Assembly (NCBI GenBank): GCA_022843165.1
Contig: JALHOD010000002.1
Location: forward strand, 186,001 to 250,000
Source of the DNA: Pseudorhodoplanes sp.
GTDB taxonomy: Bacteria > Pseudomonadota > Alphaproteobacteria > Rhizobiales > Xanthobacteraceae
Length of the DNA stretch: 64,000 nucleotides
Direction: 5' to 3'
Made by a program: the position numbers and the translations under genes. The notes beneath the pieces are model-generated. The model saw only the letters and a program-made list of their open reading frames with translations, had not been told where the DNA came from and searched no databases. Below are positions 19,187 through 27,350 of the stretch, in pieces. Numbering within the stretch: position 1 is the stretch's first letter; each line of letters opens with the position of its first letter.

Positions 19187-19558
19187 TCAGCTTCGGGGCG
19201 GATGAAAGGCGAGGTGCGCGGACTCATCGGGAGCCTCGCCTTGCGGAGGAACGGCCGCGAGCCGTTCATTCAGCAAGGCGACTTCGCGCCGCAGGCCTGC
19301 GACGTCGCCTTCCAGCACGCGGGCGGTTCGGCGGTAGTGCGATTGCCGCATCCAGGCGGCGATGCCGCCGACGAACACGCCGAGCAGCACCAGAATGAAA
19401 ATCAGCACGAAGAGCGGCATGGTCAGCGAAGCGGCCGGCTGCGCGGCGCTGAAGGGGTCGAATGAGACCGTGACCAGGTCGCGATTGGCCACCGCGAACA
19501 TCAGAATGACGATCGCCAGCGGCACCAGAACCAGCCAGATCAGCAGTTTGCGGGCCAT
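19187..19558 (-). CDS. LapA-domain (DUF1049) inner-membrane protein
   Basis: A 123-residue protein with two hydrophobic segments (about residues 5-25 and 45-70) and a basic, helical cytoplasmic tail of the lipopolysaccharide assembly protein A type. In E. coli LapA works with LapB in controlling LpxC turnover and lipopolysaccharide synthesis. I chose ATG 19558 because GGAG lies six bases upstream; a TTG 12 bases earlier is the only longer option. It lies between ihfB and the cyclodeaminase gene. The exact role is inferred from the domain only. Confidence 0.85.
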   Translation of the reverse strand: MARKLLIWLVLVPLAIVILMFAVANRDLVTVSFDPFSAAQPAASLTMPLFVLIFILVLLGVFVGGIAAWMRQSHYRRTARVLEGDVAGLRREVALLNERLAAVPPQGEAPDESAHLAFHPPRS

Positions 19559-19647
19559 GAGACGCTCCAACTCGACTATTGCCGCGGTTATGCCCCGCGC
19601 AAGCGGACCATATCCATATCATGTCATCGAATACTGGACCGCCCGAT

Positions 19648-19673
19648 CACAAGTCGGCTCTAGCCGACTTGTG
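19648..19673. repeat. 12-bp perfect hairpin, first of two in the ihfB-lapA gap
   Basis: CACAAGTCGGCT and AGCCGACTTGTG form a perfect 12-bp stem with a two-base centre. It is followed on the + strand by CACTTTT. On the minus strand, the direction of the genes, no T run follows, so it is a poor intrinsic terminator. It may be a REP-like element or an mRNA-protecting stem. Confidence 0.7.
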
Positions 19674-19686
19674 CACTTTTAGAATC

Positions 19687-19710
19687 CGATCTCGGGTAAA
19701 GCCGAGATCG
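19687..19710. repeat. 9-bp hairpin, second of two in the ihfB-lapA gap
   Basis: CGATCTCGG and CCGAGATCG pair across a six-base loop, 13 bases from the first hairpin. The two stems differ in sequence but have the same build, as REP/BIME pairs often do. Confidence 0.65.
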
Positions 19711-19735
19711 AACGCGGGCGGCGACGATCGACCGC

Positions 19736-20023
19736 CTACGCGCCTTCGCGGTTCAGCCGCTCGCGCATTTCCTTGCCGGTCTTGAAGAAGGGGACCGACT
19801 TCTTTTCCACCGACACATGCGCGCCGGTGCGCGGGTTGCGGCCGGTGCGGGCCGGCCGGTGCTTCACGGAGAAAGCGCCGAAGCCGCGCAACTCGACCCG
19901 GTCACCGCGCGCCAGGGCCGCGGTGATTTCGTTGAGGATGGCGTTGACGATATTCTCGACGTCACGCTGATAGAGATGTGGGTTCTGCGCAGCAATATGC
20001 GCCACCAGTTCGGATTTGATCAT
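19736..20023 (-). CDS. ihfB: Integration host factor subunit beta
   Basis: A 95-residue DNA-bending protein of the HU/IHF family; with IHF-alpha it kinks DNA by about 160 degrees, and it often assists sigma-54 promoters, relevant here because rpoN is also in the window. It has the family signature [21 protein letters not shown] with the intercalating Pro in the beta arm. The N terminus MIKSELV is typical of IhfB. It is downstream of sppA, the usual alphaproteobacterial order. Confidence 0.94.
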   Translation of the reverse strand: MIKSELVAHIAAQNPHLYQRDVENIVNAILNEITAALARGDRVELRGFGAFSVKHRPARTGRNPRTGAHVSVEKKSVPFFKTGKEMRERLNREGA

Positions 20024-20103
20024 CGCCGCCGCCCGCCTGACTGTTCAGTGTCGTTTTATCGACGGGCGCCGGCCGGTTTTACCGGCTCATTCTCGTCCGC
20101 CGC

Positions 20104-21096
20104 TCAGTTCCCCGCCGAAGGGTGCCAAAGCGCCAACAGACCGTCAAGGTTGAGTCGCTCGATTGTCGAGAAGGTTCCGGTCTCTTCGATCCGGCGCGCG
20201 AGCGATGTCAAGCCCGCCACGTCGAGCAGCGACACAGCCGCGAGATGCAGGAATGAAAATTCCGAGAAACGAGGACTCAGCCGGTAATCGCGGACCGGCG
20301 TCGTCGCGCTGATGCCTTTCTCGCGCGCGAGCCAGGCCAGTGCGGTCTTTTCGTTGCCGAGTTCGTCCACCAGCCGCAGGTCGAGCGCTTGCCGCCCGGT
20401 GAAGACCCGGCCGTCGGTCACCCGCTCAAGGGCCGGACCGTCGAGTTTGCGGCTCTGACGCACCAGACCGCGGAACCACTCATACGAATCCATCACGATG
20501 GCGGCCAATGCCGCGCGCGCTTCCGGACTCGTCGGCTCGAAGCCGTTCGGTGCCGCCTTGAGGGGAGAGGATTTCACATCCTCCACCTTCACGCCAACGG
20601 TTTTCAGGAGGTCAGTAAAGTTCGGATATTGCACCAGCACACCGATCGAACCCACCAGCGAGGAGCTTTGCGCGATGATGTGGTCGGAGGCGAGCGCCGC
20701 CATATAGCCGCCGGAGGCCGCGAGGCCATCGACAACGACAACCATCGGCTTCTTCGCCTTCAGTTGCAGCAATGCGTCGTAGAGCTGCTCGGCGCCGGCC
20801 GTGGTGCCGCCCGGGCTGTCGATATGAATAATAACCGCGCGCGCGGATGACCGCCCCAAGCGGTCCAGCGCCTCGACGCGGTCCTGATTGCCGCGGATCA
20901 GACCGGAAATCTTGACCCGGGCGATCGATGCCCCGGTCACGCCCGACAGCGTCCCGCGCTGCGACATGAAAGCAATGCCGCCGACAGCAAGCGCCAGAAC
21001 CAGAACGGTCAGCACGCGCCAGAAGGTCAGCTTGCGCCGCATGCGGCGGCGATCGACGATCTGGTCGGCGTCGAGCGATGAATGATTGGGCGTCAT
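20104..21096 (-). CDS. sppA: Signal peptide peptidase SppA, short form
   Basis: An inner-membrane serine protease that degrades cleaved signal peptides. The 330-residue protein has one membrane anchor (about 25-43) and a single ClpP-like protease domain. The Ser-Lys dyad is visible as Ser128 in AASGGYM and Lys180 in SSPLKAAP. This is the short form, about half the size of E. coli SppA. AAGGAG lies 11 bases upstream of the start. It sits downstream of rpsA behind a strong terminator, so it probably has its own promoter in 21100-21190. Confidence 0.93.
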   Translation of the reverse strand: MTPNHSSLDADQIVDRRRMRRKLTFWRVLTVLVLALAVGGIAFMSQRGTLSGVTGASIARVKISGLIRGNQDRVEALDRLGRSSARAVIIHIDSPGGTTAGAEQLYDALLQLKAKKPMVVVVDGLAASGGYMAALASDHIIAQSSSLVGSIGVLVQYPNFTDLLKTVGVKVEDVKSSPLKAAPNGFEPTSPEARAALAAIVMDSYEWFRGLVRQSRKLDGPALERVTDGRVFTGRQALDLRLVDELGNEKTALAWLAREKGISATTPVRDYRLSPRFSEFSFLHLAAVSLLDVAGLTSLARRIEETGTFSTIERLNLDGLLALWHPSAGN

Positions 21097-21198
21097 GGCC
21101 TCTCGCTCCTTTCCTGTGAGTCGATGACGAGTTTACACCAAACCGCCTCCAGCGGATGGCAACGATATGCCGCACGACTTTAGGCAAATTGTAGCGAC

Positions 21199-21235
21199 AA
21201 AATTTGGACCCCCGGGACGGTCGTCCCGGGGGTCC
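21199..21235 (-). terminator. Intrinsic terminator of rpsA
   Basis: A perfect 13-bp stem (21206-21218 with 21223-21235, loop GGTC) that is followed on the minus strand by AAATTTTG. It lies 31 bases after the rpsA stop and should separate rpsA from sppA. Confidence 0.85.
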
Positions 21236-21266
21236 GGTCAGCTGAATACCAGACCGAACGAGGCCG

Positions 21267-22988
21267 TTATTCGGCCTTGTCCTCGCCGGCGCGCTGCTTG
21301 AGGGCGGCGCCAAGAATGTCGCCCAAGGACGCGCCCGAATCGGAGGAGCCGTATTGAGCGATGGCTTCCTTCTCCTCGGCCACTTCCAGAGCCTTGATCG
21401 AGACCGACACCTTGCGCGACTTGCGGTCGAACTGGGTGACGCGGGCATCGACCTTCTGGCCGACCTGGAACCGCTCCGACCGCTGATCGCCGCGATCGCG
21501 GGCGAGATCGGCGCGGCGGATGAAGGACTCCAGATCGGTTCCGGCGATCTTCACGTCGATGCCGGCTTCCTTCACCTCGGTCACTTCGCAGGTCACGACG
21601 TCGCCCTTCTTGATTTCGCCGGCGGCGCCTTCTTCCATCGGATCACCGGCCACGAGCTGCTTGATGCCGAGCGAGATGCGCTCCTTCTCGACGTCGACGT
21701 CGAGAACGGTCGCCTTGACCATGTCGCCCTTCTTGTATTCCTCGATTACCTGCTCACCAGGACGCTTCCAGTCCAGATCGGAAAGATGCACCATGCCGTC
21801 CACATCGCCGTCGAGGCCGAGGAACAGACCGAACTCGGTCTTGTTCTTGACTTCGCCTTCGACGATCGATCCGGGCGGATACTTCTCCACGAAGACTTCC
21901 CACGGATTGCGCATGGTCTGCTTGAGACCGAGCGAAATGCGGCGCTTGACCGGATCGACTTCCAGAACCTGGACCTCGACTTCCTGAGAAGTCGAAACGA
22001 TCTTGCCGGGATGGACGTTCTTTTTGGTCCACGACATTTCGGACACGTGGATCAGGCCTTCGATGCCCGGCTCCAGTTCAACGAACGCGCCGTAGTCGGT
22101 GATGTTGGTCACGCGGCCCTTGAAGCGCGCATTGACCGGATACTTGGCCTCGATGCCCTGCCACGGATCGTCGAGCAGCTGTTTCATGCCGAGCGAGATG
22201 CGGTGCGTCTCGTGATTGATCTTGATAATCTTCACTTTTACCGACTGGCCGATATTCAGCACTTCGGTCGGATGATTGACGCGGCGCCACGCAATATCGG
22301 TGACATGCAGCAGGCCGTCGATTCCGCCGAGATCCACGAACGCACCGTAATCGGTGATGTTCTTGACGACGCCGTCGATGACCTGACCCTCTTCGAGATT
22401 CTGCACCAGCTCCTGACGCTGCTCGGCGCGAGTCTCTTCCAGCACGGTGCGGCGGGAAACGACGATGTTGCCGCGGCGACGATCCATTTTCAGGATCTGG
22501 AACGGCTGCGGCGCATTCATCAGCGGGGTGACGTCGCGGATCGGACGGATATCGACCTGCGAGCGCGGCAGGAAGGCCACGGCGCCGTCGAGATCGACGG
22601 TGAAGCCGCCCTTGACCTGATTGAAGATGGTGCCGGTGACTTTCTCGTTGTTCTTGAAAGCCTGTTCGAGCTTGCCCCAGCTCTCCTCGCGGCGCGCCTT
22701 GTCGCGCGACAGGACCGCTTCACCGAGCGCATTCTCGACGCGCTCCAGATAAACCTCGACCTCGTCGCCGATCTTGATCTCGCTGCCGCGGCCGGGACCG
22801 GTGAACTCCCGCAACGCGACGCGCCCCTCGGTCTTCAACCCGACGTCGATAACGGCGACGTCCTTTTCGATTCCGACAACGGTTCCCTTGATGACGGAGC
22901 CTTCCTGCAGATTGCCTGAGGTGAAGGACTCTTCGAGCATCGCGGCAAAATCATCACGCGACGGCGTGGCGGTAGCGGCCTGGGCCAT
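21267..22988 (-). CDS. rpsA: 30S ribosomal protein S1
   Basis: A 573-residue protein that brings mRNA to the 30S subunit. Six S1 (OB-fold) repeats can be read, beginning near residues 37, 124, 210, 295, 382 and 466. Repeats 3 and 4 are the best conserved (NITDYGAFVDLGGIDGLLHV and NITDYGAFVELEPGIEGLIH). AGGAGA precedes the ATG. It follows cmk on the same strand after a 197-base leader that contains a small hairpin; the cmk-rpsA order is widely conserved in proteobacteria. Confidence 0.97.
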   Translation of the reverse strand: MAQAATATPSRDDFAAMLEESFTSGNLQEGSVIKGTVVGIEKDVAVIDVGLKTEGRVALREFTGPGRGSEIKIGDEVEVYLERVENALGEAVLSRDKARREESWGKLEQAFKNNEKVTGTIFNQVKGGFTVDLDGAVAFLPRSQVDIRPIRDVTPLMNAPQPFQILKMDRRRGNIVVSRRTVLEETRAEQRQELVQNLEEGQVIDGVVKNITDYGAFVDLGGIDGLLHVTDIAWRRVNHPTEVLNIGQSVKVKIIKINHETHRISLGMKQLLDDPWQGIEAKYPVNARFKGRVTNITDYGAFVELEPGIEGLIHVSEMSWTKKNVHPGKIVSTSQEVEVQVLEVDPVKRRISLGLKQTMRNPWEVFVEKYPPGSIVEGEVKNKTEFGLFLGLDGDVDGMVHLSDLDWKRPGEQVIEEYKKGDMVKATVLDVDVEKERISLGIKQLVAGDPMEEGAAGEIKKGDVVTCEVTEVKEAGIDVKIAGTDLESFIRRADLARDRGDQRSERFQVGQKVDARVTQFDRKSRKVSVSIKALEVAEEKEAIAQYGSSDSGASLGDILGAALKQRAGEDKAE

Positions 22989-23070
22989 GAATTCTCCTGA
23001 TAGCGGTGCGCCGGGTTGGAAAAAGGGGTTCCGAACGCACGGGCCAAAGGTCCCGCAAGACCAGTGACAA

Positions 23071-23088
23071 CCGCCTGAAAACAGGCGG
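23071..23088. repeat. Small hairpin in the cmk-rpsA gap
   Basis: CCGCCTG and CAGGCGG pair across an AAAA loop, 83 bases upstream of the rpsA start. No T run follows on the minus strand. It may be part of the rpsA leader. S1 genes are often self-regulated at translation, but nothing in the sequence proves that here. Confidence 0.5.
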
Positions 23089-23185
23089 GCCGGCGCGTCA
23101 AGCCGTTCGATCGGAACGATGGTTTGATCCGAAGCCTCCGGAAGAGGCGGCGCGAGACGGGCTATCCTCCAACAGCGAAGGGCGG

Positions 23186-23824
23186 TTAAGCCGGCCTTCG
23201 GCCCGCTCGGACGGCCTCGACAATGTCGATGGCGGCCCGGACTGCCGGGTCTATAGCCAAATGCGTGGTATCGAGCAAGTGCGCGTCCGGGGCCTGTTTC
23301 AGGGGGGCGACCGCCCGGCCCGCATCTCGCTCGTCGCGCTTGAGGATATCGGCCAGAACCCCCGCCGGGTCGGGGGTTTCGCCCCGGCCCTGCAATTCCG
23401 CCACCCGGCGGCGGGCCCGCTCCTCGGCACTGGCGGTTACGAAGATTTTGACCTCGGCCTCGGGCGCGATGACGGTGCCGATATCCCGGCCGTCGATCAC
23501 GGCCCCCGGCTTTGACTGCGCAAAAGCCCGCTGGAACGCGACCAGTTCAGCCCGCACCTCCGGGATCGCGGCGACAAAGGACGCCGCCTTGGCCACGTCA
23601 TCGCTTTTGAGAACAGCCTCGTCATAACGGGCGGGATCGAAGCTTTTGGCCGCCGCGATCGCCGCGGCCCTGTCGTCGGCCAGTTTGCCGACATCGAGCA
23701 CGGCCTTGGCGACGCCGCGATAAAGCAGCCCGCTGTCGAGGTGCCTGAAACCGTAATGCGCGGCGAGGCGCTTCGCGAGCGTGCCCTTGCCGGAGGCGGC
23801 GGGTCCGTCGATCGCGATGATCAT
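23186..23824 (-). CDS. cmk: (d)CMP kinase
   Basis: Phosphorylates CMP and dCMP with ATP. The 212-residue protein has the P-loop GPAASGKGT (7-15), the CMP-site motif [12 protein letters not shown] and [14 protein letters not shown]. The start overlaps the aroA stop in an ATGA, so the two genes are translated together. rpsA follows. Confidence 0.96.
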   Translation of the reverse strand: MIIAIDGPAASGKGTLAKRLAAHYGFRHLDSGLLYRGVAKAVLDVGKLADDRAAAIAAAKSFDPARYDEAVLKSDDVAKAASFVAAIPEVRAELVAFQRAFAQSKPGAVIDGRDIGTVIAPEAEVKIFVTASAEERARRRVAELQGRGETPDPAGVLADILKRDERDAGRAVAPLKQAPDAHLLDTTHLAIDPAVRAAIDIVEAVRAGRRPA

Positions 23825-25158
23825 GAGAATTCCGCGCCCAGTCCACGCATCATGTCAGCGAAGCCGGGAAAGCTGGTGGCGACAAAACTCATGTCGTCCA
23901 CGGCCACCGGTTCATCGCTCGCCAGCCCCATGACCAGCGCCGACATCGCCAGGCGATGATCCATATGGGTCGCGACCATACCGCCGCCGGCGACGCGGCC
24001 ATACCCTTCGACCACGAGGTCGTCGCCGTCGATGGTCACATCCACGCCGTTCGCACGCAGCATGTCGGCCGTGGCTACGAGGCGATCGGATTCCTTCACG
24101 CGCAATTCGGCAAGACCGCGCATCCGCGTCGTGCCGACGGCGAAGGACGCGGCCACGGCCAGGATCGGATATTCGTCAATCATCGCCGGCGCGCGCGCGG
24201 CCGGAACGTCAACACCGCGCAACTGCGACGACCGCACCCGCAGATCGGCGACATCCTCGCCGCCTTCGTTGCGCGCCGCAGCGATTTCGAACCGGGCGCC
24301 CATCTCGCGCAGCGTCTGGAACAAGCCCGTACGCAGCGGGTTCATCATCACGCCTTCAAGCACCACATCCGAACCCGCCGCGATCAAGGCCGCGACCATC
24401 GGAAACGCCGCCGAGGATGGATCGGCCGGAACGGCAATCGGCGCCGGCACCAGTTCGGGCTGTCCCTTGAGCGTAATTCTGCGGCCATGCGCGCCATGCG
24501 GTGCCACCTGAACGTCGGCTCCGAAATGTGTCAGCATGCGCTCGGTATGATCGCGGGTCGCTTCCTTTTCGATCACGACGGTTTCGCCGGGCGCGGCGAG
24601 ACCCGCCAGCAACACGGCGGATTTCAATTGCGCCGAAGCGGCCGGCGGTTCGTAGACGATCGGAATGGCGTCGCGCGCGCCTTGCAAGGTGATCGGCAGA
24701 CGTCCGCCTTCGGCGACACTGAGCACGCGGGCGCCCATGCGTTCCAGCGGATCGAGCACACGCCGCATTGGACGTTTGCGCAGCGATTCATCGCCGTCGA
24801 AGGTCACCGTCACGGAGCAGCCCGCCACCGCCCCCATGACCAGCCGGCAGCCGGTGCCGGAATTGCCAAAATCCAGCGGTTGGCCAGGCTGGCGGAAACC
24901 GCCAACGCCGACGCCCTGCACCGTCCAGGCGCCCTCGCCTTCGCGATCGACCCAAGCACCCAAGGCTCCCATGGCCTGGGCGGTGTTGAGGACATCCGCG
25001 CCTTCCAGCAAGCCGGTGATTCTGGTGGTTCCGACCGTCATCCCCGCCAGGATCAGCGCGCGATGGGAGATCGACTTGTCCCCCGGAACGCGAACGCGGC
25101 CCTTCAGACCCTTCGAGCGATGGGCGGTCAGCGGCGTTGAAACCAGCGAGTGATTCAA
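23821..25158 (-). CDS. aroA: 3-phosphoshikimate 1-carboxyvinyltransferase (EPSP synthase), class II
   Basis: Makes EPSP from shikimate-3-phosphate and PEP in the aromatic pathway that feeds the trp genes downstream. The 445-residue protein follows the class II (CP4-like) pattern along its length, for example GDKSISHR (Lys28), [40 protein letters not shown] and MDHRLAMS. The PEP-site loop reads GNSGTG with Gly101 at the position that is Ala100 in the glyphosate-insensitive CP4 enzyme. It is first in the minus-strand block and overlaps cmk by four bases. Confidence 0.95.
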   Translation of the reverse strand: MNHSLVSTPLTAHRSKGLKGRVRVPGDKSISHRALILAGMTVGTTRITGLLEGADVLNTAQAMGALGAWVDREGEGAWTVQGVGVGGFRQPGQPLDFGNSGTGCRLVMGAVAGCSVTVTFDGDESLRKRPMRRVLDPLERMGARVLSVAEGGRLPITLQGARDAIPIVYEPPAASAQLKSAVLLAGLAAPGETVVIEKEATRDHTERMLTHFGADVQVAPHGAHGRRITLKGQPELVPAPIAVPADPSSAAFPMVAALIAAGSDVVLEGVMMNPLRTGLFQTLREMGARFEIAAARNEGGEDVADLRVRSSQLRGVDVPAARAPAMIDEYPILAVAASFAVGTTRMRGLAELRVKESDRLVATADMLRANGVDVTIDGDDLVVEGYGRVAGGGMVATHMDHRLAMSALVMGLASDEPVAVDDMSFVATSFPGFADMMRGLGAEFS

Positions 25159-25343
25159 GGGGTTAATCCTGGATATAGGCCGGGCGGCTCGGGGCGACCT
25201 CCTAGCACGGGGGCCGATCCTGCGTCATCCGGGGCACACCTGCGAGGACGGTCCGAAACGATTTGCGAAGCGCTATTGACAGGGGCTATGCAAGCGGCCA
25301 ATTGAAGCCCCTCATTTTAAAATCCTCTGAGGATCACCCGACC

Positions 25344-25784
25344 GTGGCAAAGTCAGAGCTCGGCACCAAGCGCGTCTGCCCCACAACCGGGCGCAAGTTC
25401 TACGATCTGAACAAGGATCCGGTGATCTCGCCCTATACGGGTGAGGTTGTTCCGATCGCGCCGGTCGTCACGCGCGGCCGCGCCGACGCCGCCGCAGCAA
25501 AGGCCGCCGCAGCGGCGGCCGTGCCTGTGGCCGCCAAGGCGAAGGAAGTCGAGATCGCCGAGACCGAAGGCGCCGAATTCGTTTCACTGGAGGATGCCGA
25601 CGCCGAAGCGCAGGGCAAAAAGAAGCCGGTTGGCGATGCCGTGGAAGCCGATGACGATCTCGAAGTCGAGGTCGAAGACGATGATGAAATGGACGACGCC
25701 ACCTTCATCGCCGATGAAGAGGAAGGCGACGCCGACGTGACCGACATCATCGGCGACGGCATTGAGAAGGAAGAAGAGACTTGA
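25344..25784 (+). CDS. TIGR02300-type FYDLN acid-domain protein
   Basis: A 146-residue alphaproteobacterial protein of unknown function. The N-terminal 35 residues contain the family hallmark FYDLNKDP; an Ala-rich linker and a very acidic tail (runs of Asp and Glu) follow. The start is GTG 25344 (VAKSELGTKR). The frame is open upstream to 25263, but that part has no family similarity. In many relatives the motif is embedded in a zinc ribbon with two CxxC pairs. Here only Cys12 remains, with Thr15, Ser29 and Thr32 at the other positions. Being so acidic, it may bind basic proteins or RNA-binding proteins; that is only a guess. Confidence 0.85.
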   Translation: MAKSELGTKRVCPTTGRKFYDLNKDPVISPYTGEVVPIAPVVTRGRADAAAAKAAAAAAVPVAAKAKEVEIAETEGAEFVSLEDADAEAQGKKKPVGDAVEADDDLEVEVEDDDEMDDATFIADEEEGDADVTDIIGDGIEKEEET

Positions 25785-25850
25785 TATTGGGCTTGCGGCT
25801 ATAGTTGCAGCCAGCCCGGAGCGCCCAGCTCTGGGGCCGAGACGAGTTCA

Positions 25851-25926
<76 letters not shown>

Positions 25927-25948
25927 AACCCCCTCGAAATGACATGAC

Positions 25949-25977
25949 AGCCGCCCCCGGGGCGGCTTTCTTGTTTT
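25949..25977 (+). terminator. Intrinsic terminator downstream of tRNA-Ala
   Basis: AGCCGCCCC pairs with GGGGCGGCT and is followed by TTCTTGTTTT. It lies 22 bases after the tRNA 3' end and before the next gene. Confidence 0.8.
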
Positions 25978-26023
25978 GGCGGCGACGCTACACTGCCGGT
26001 CTGGGATGGACTGGGGGAATGTC

Positions 26024-27337
26024 ATGTCGGGGTGCCGTCTGGCCGGTGCTGTCGCGGCGTTTTGTCTGGCAACAGCAGCGCCGACGTTCGCCGCCGTCGA
26101 AATCCAATGGTGGCATGCGATGCCCGGCGAACTCGGCCGCGAGGTCGACAGGCTGGCGGCGGATTTCAATGCCTCGCAATCCGACTACCGCATCGTCCCG
26201 TCCTACAAGGGCCTCTATACCGAAACGCTGACGGCGGCTTTGTTCGCCACCCGCTCCGGTCAGCATCCGGCGATCGTGCAGGCCGCCGAAGTCGCGACGG
26301 CGACCCTGATGGCGGCCAAGGGCGCGGTCTATCCGGTCTTCGATTTGATGCGCAACGAGGGCGTGACCTTCGACCGCAATGCCTATCTGCCCGCCATCGC
26401 GAGCTATTATTCCGACGCCAAGGGTAACCTGCTGTCCTTTCCGTTCAATTCCTCGACGCCAATCCTCTATTACAACAAGGACCAGTTCCGCTTCGCCGGT
26501 CTCGATCCCGACCAGGCGCCGGCGACATGGCCCGACATCGAGAAAGCCGCGCAAGCCTTGCGCGCGCGAGGCATCCGCTGCGGTCTCACCACCGCCTGGC
26601 CGTCATGGGTGAATGTCGAGAATTTTTCTGCTTATCACAATCTGCCGATCGCCAGTCTCGACAACGGCCTGAGCGGAGTCAGCACCGAGCTGAAATTCAA
26701 CAATCCGGCGGTCATCGATCACGTCGCCGCGCTGGCCGAATGGCAGAAGACCAGAGTGTTCGATTACGGCGGCCGCGCCAACCAGGCCGAACATAAATTC
26801 TACGACAGTGAATGCGGAATCTTCATCGGCTCGTCCGCCGCGCGCGCGGACATCATCGCCAATGCGAGATTCGAAATCGGTTACGGCATGCTGCCCTATT
26901 GGCCCCATTTGCCGGACACCCCGCAGAATTCGATCATCGGCGGCGGCAGCCTGTGGGTGCTCAAAGGCCGGCCCGAGCCGGAATACAAAGGCGTCGCACG
27001 CTTCTTCGCGTTTCTGTCGCGACCTGATGTGCAGGCCAGCTGGCATCAATGGACCGGCTATTTGCCGATCACCCGCGCGGCCTATGACCTGACCCGCTCG
27101 ATCGGCTTCTACGATCGCAATCCGGGGACAGACATTTCCATCCGGCAGATCACGCTCAATCCGCCGACGGCGAACTCGCGCGGATTGCGGCTGGGTTCGT
27201 TCGTGGTCATCCGCGAGATCGTGCACGACGAACTGGAGCAGGCGTTTTCAGGTAAGAAGCCGGTCAAGAAGGCGCTCGACGACGCCGTCCGCCGCGGCAA
27301 CGAGGTGCTGCGGCAATTCGAGAAAAGCAGCCGGTAG
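26024..27337 (+). CDS. ABC transporter extracellular substrate-binding protein, UgpB-like
   Basis: A periplasmic solute-binding protein of the family-1 sugar type, 437 residues. A signal peptide covers about residues 1-23 (hydrophobic run ending TFA). The mature part starts VEIQWWHAMPGELG, and the core shows YNKDQFRFAGLDPD and NVENFSAYHN, as in UgpB, the sn-glycerol-3-phosphate/glycerophosphodiester binding protein of E. coli. ATG 26024 was chosen because a G-rich ribosome site lies about six bases before it and the signal peptide begins there. No permease or ATPase genes are adjacent, so it is an orphan here and its ligand is uncertain. Confidence 0.85.
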   Translation: MSGCRLAGAVAAFCLATAAPTFAAVEIQWWHAMPGELGREVDRLAADFNASQSDYRIVPSYKGLYTETLTAALFATRSGQHPAIVQAAEVATATLMAAKGAVYPVFDLMRNEGVTFDRNAYLPAIASYYSDAKGNLLSFPFNSSTPILYYNKDQFRFAGLDPDQAPATWPDIEKAAQALRARGIRCGLTTAWPSWVNVENFSAYHNLPIASLDNGLSGVSTELKFNNPAVIDHVAALAEWQKTRVFDYGGRANQAEHKFYDSECGIFIGSSAARADIIANARFEIGYGMLPYWPHLPDTPQNSIIGGGSLWVLKGRPEPEYKGVARFFAFLSRPDVQASWHQWTGYLPITRAAYDLTRSIGFYDRNPGTDISIRQITLNPPTANSRGLRLGSFVVIREIVHDELEQAFSGKKPVKKALDDAVRRGNEVLRQFEKSSR

Positions 27338-27350
27338 CGAGGTCCTCCCG

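Noticed and set aside
21354-22919. 521-residue open frame on the plus strand opposite rpsA
   Set aside because: It mirrors rpsA over its full length and has no recognisable domain. It is a shadow of the S1 repeats.
25276-25304. TTGACA at 25276 as the promoter of the FYDLN gene
   Set aside because: The -35 element is perfect but no acceptable -10 element lies 16-18 bases downstream (best candidate CAATTG).
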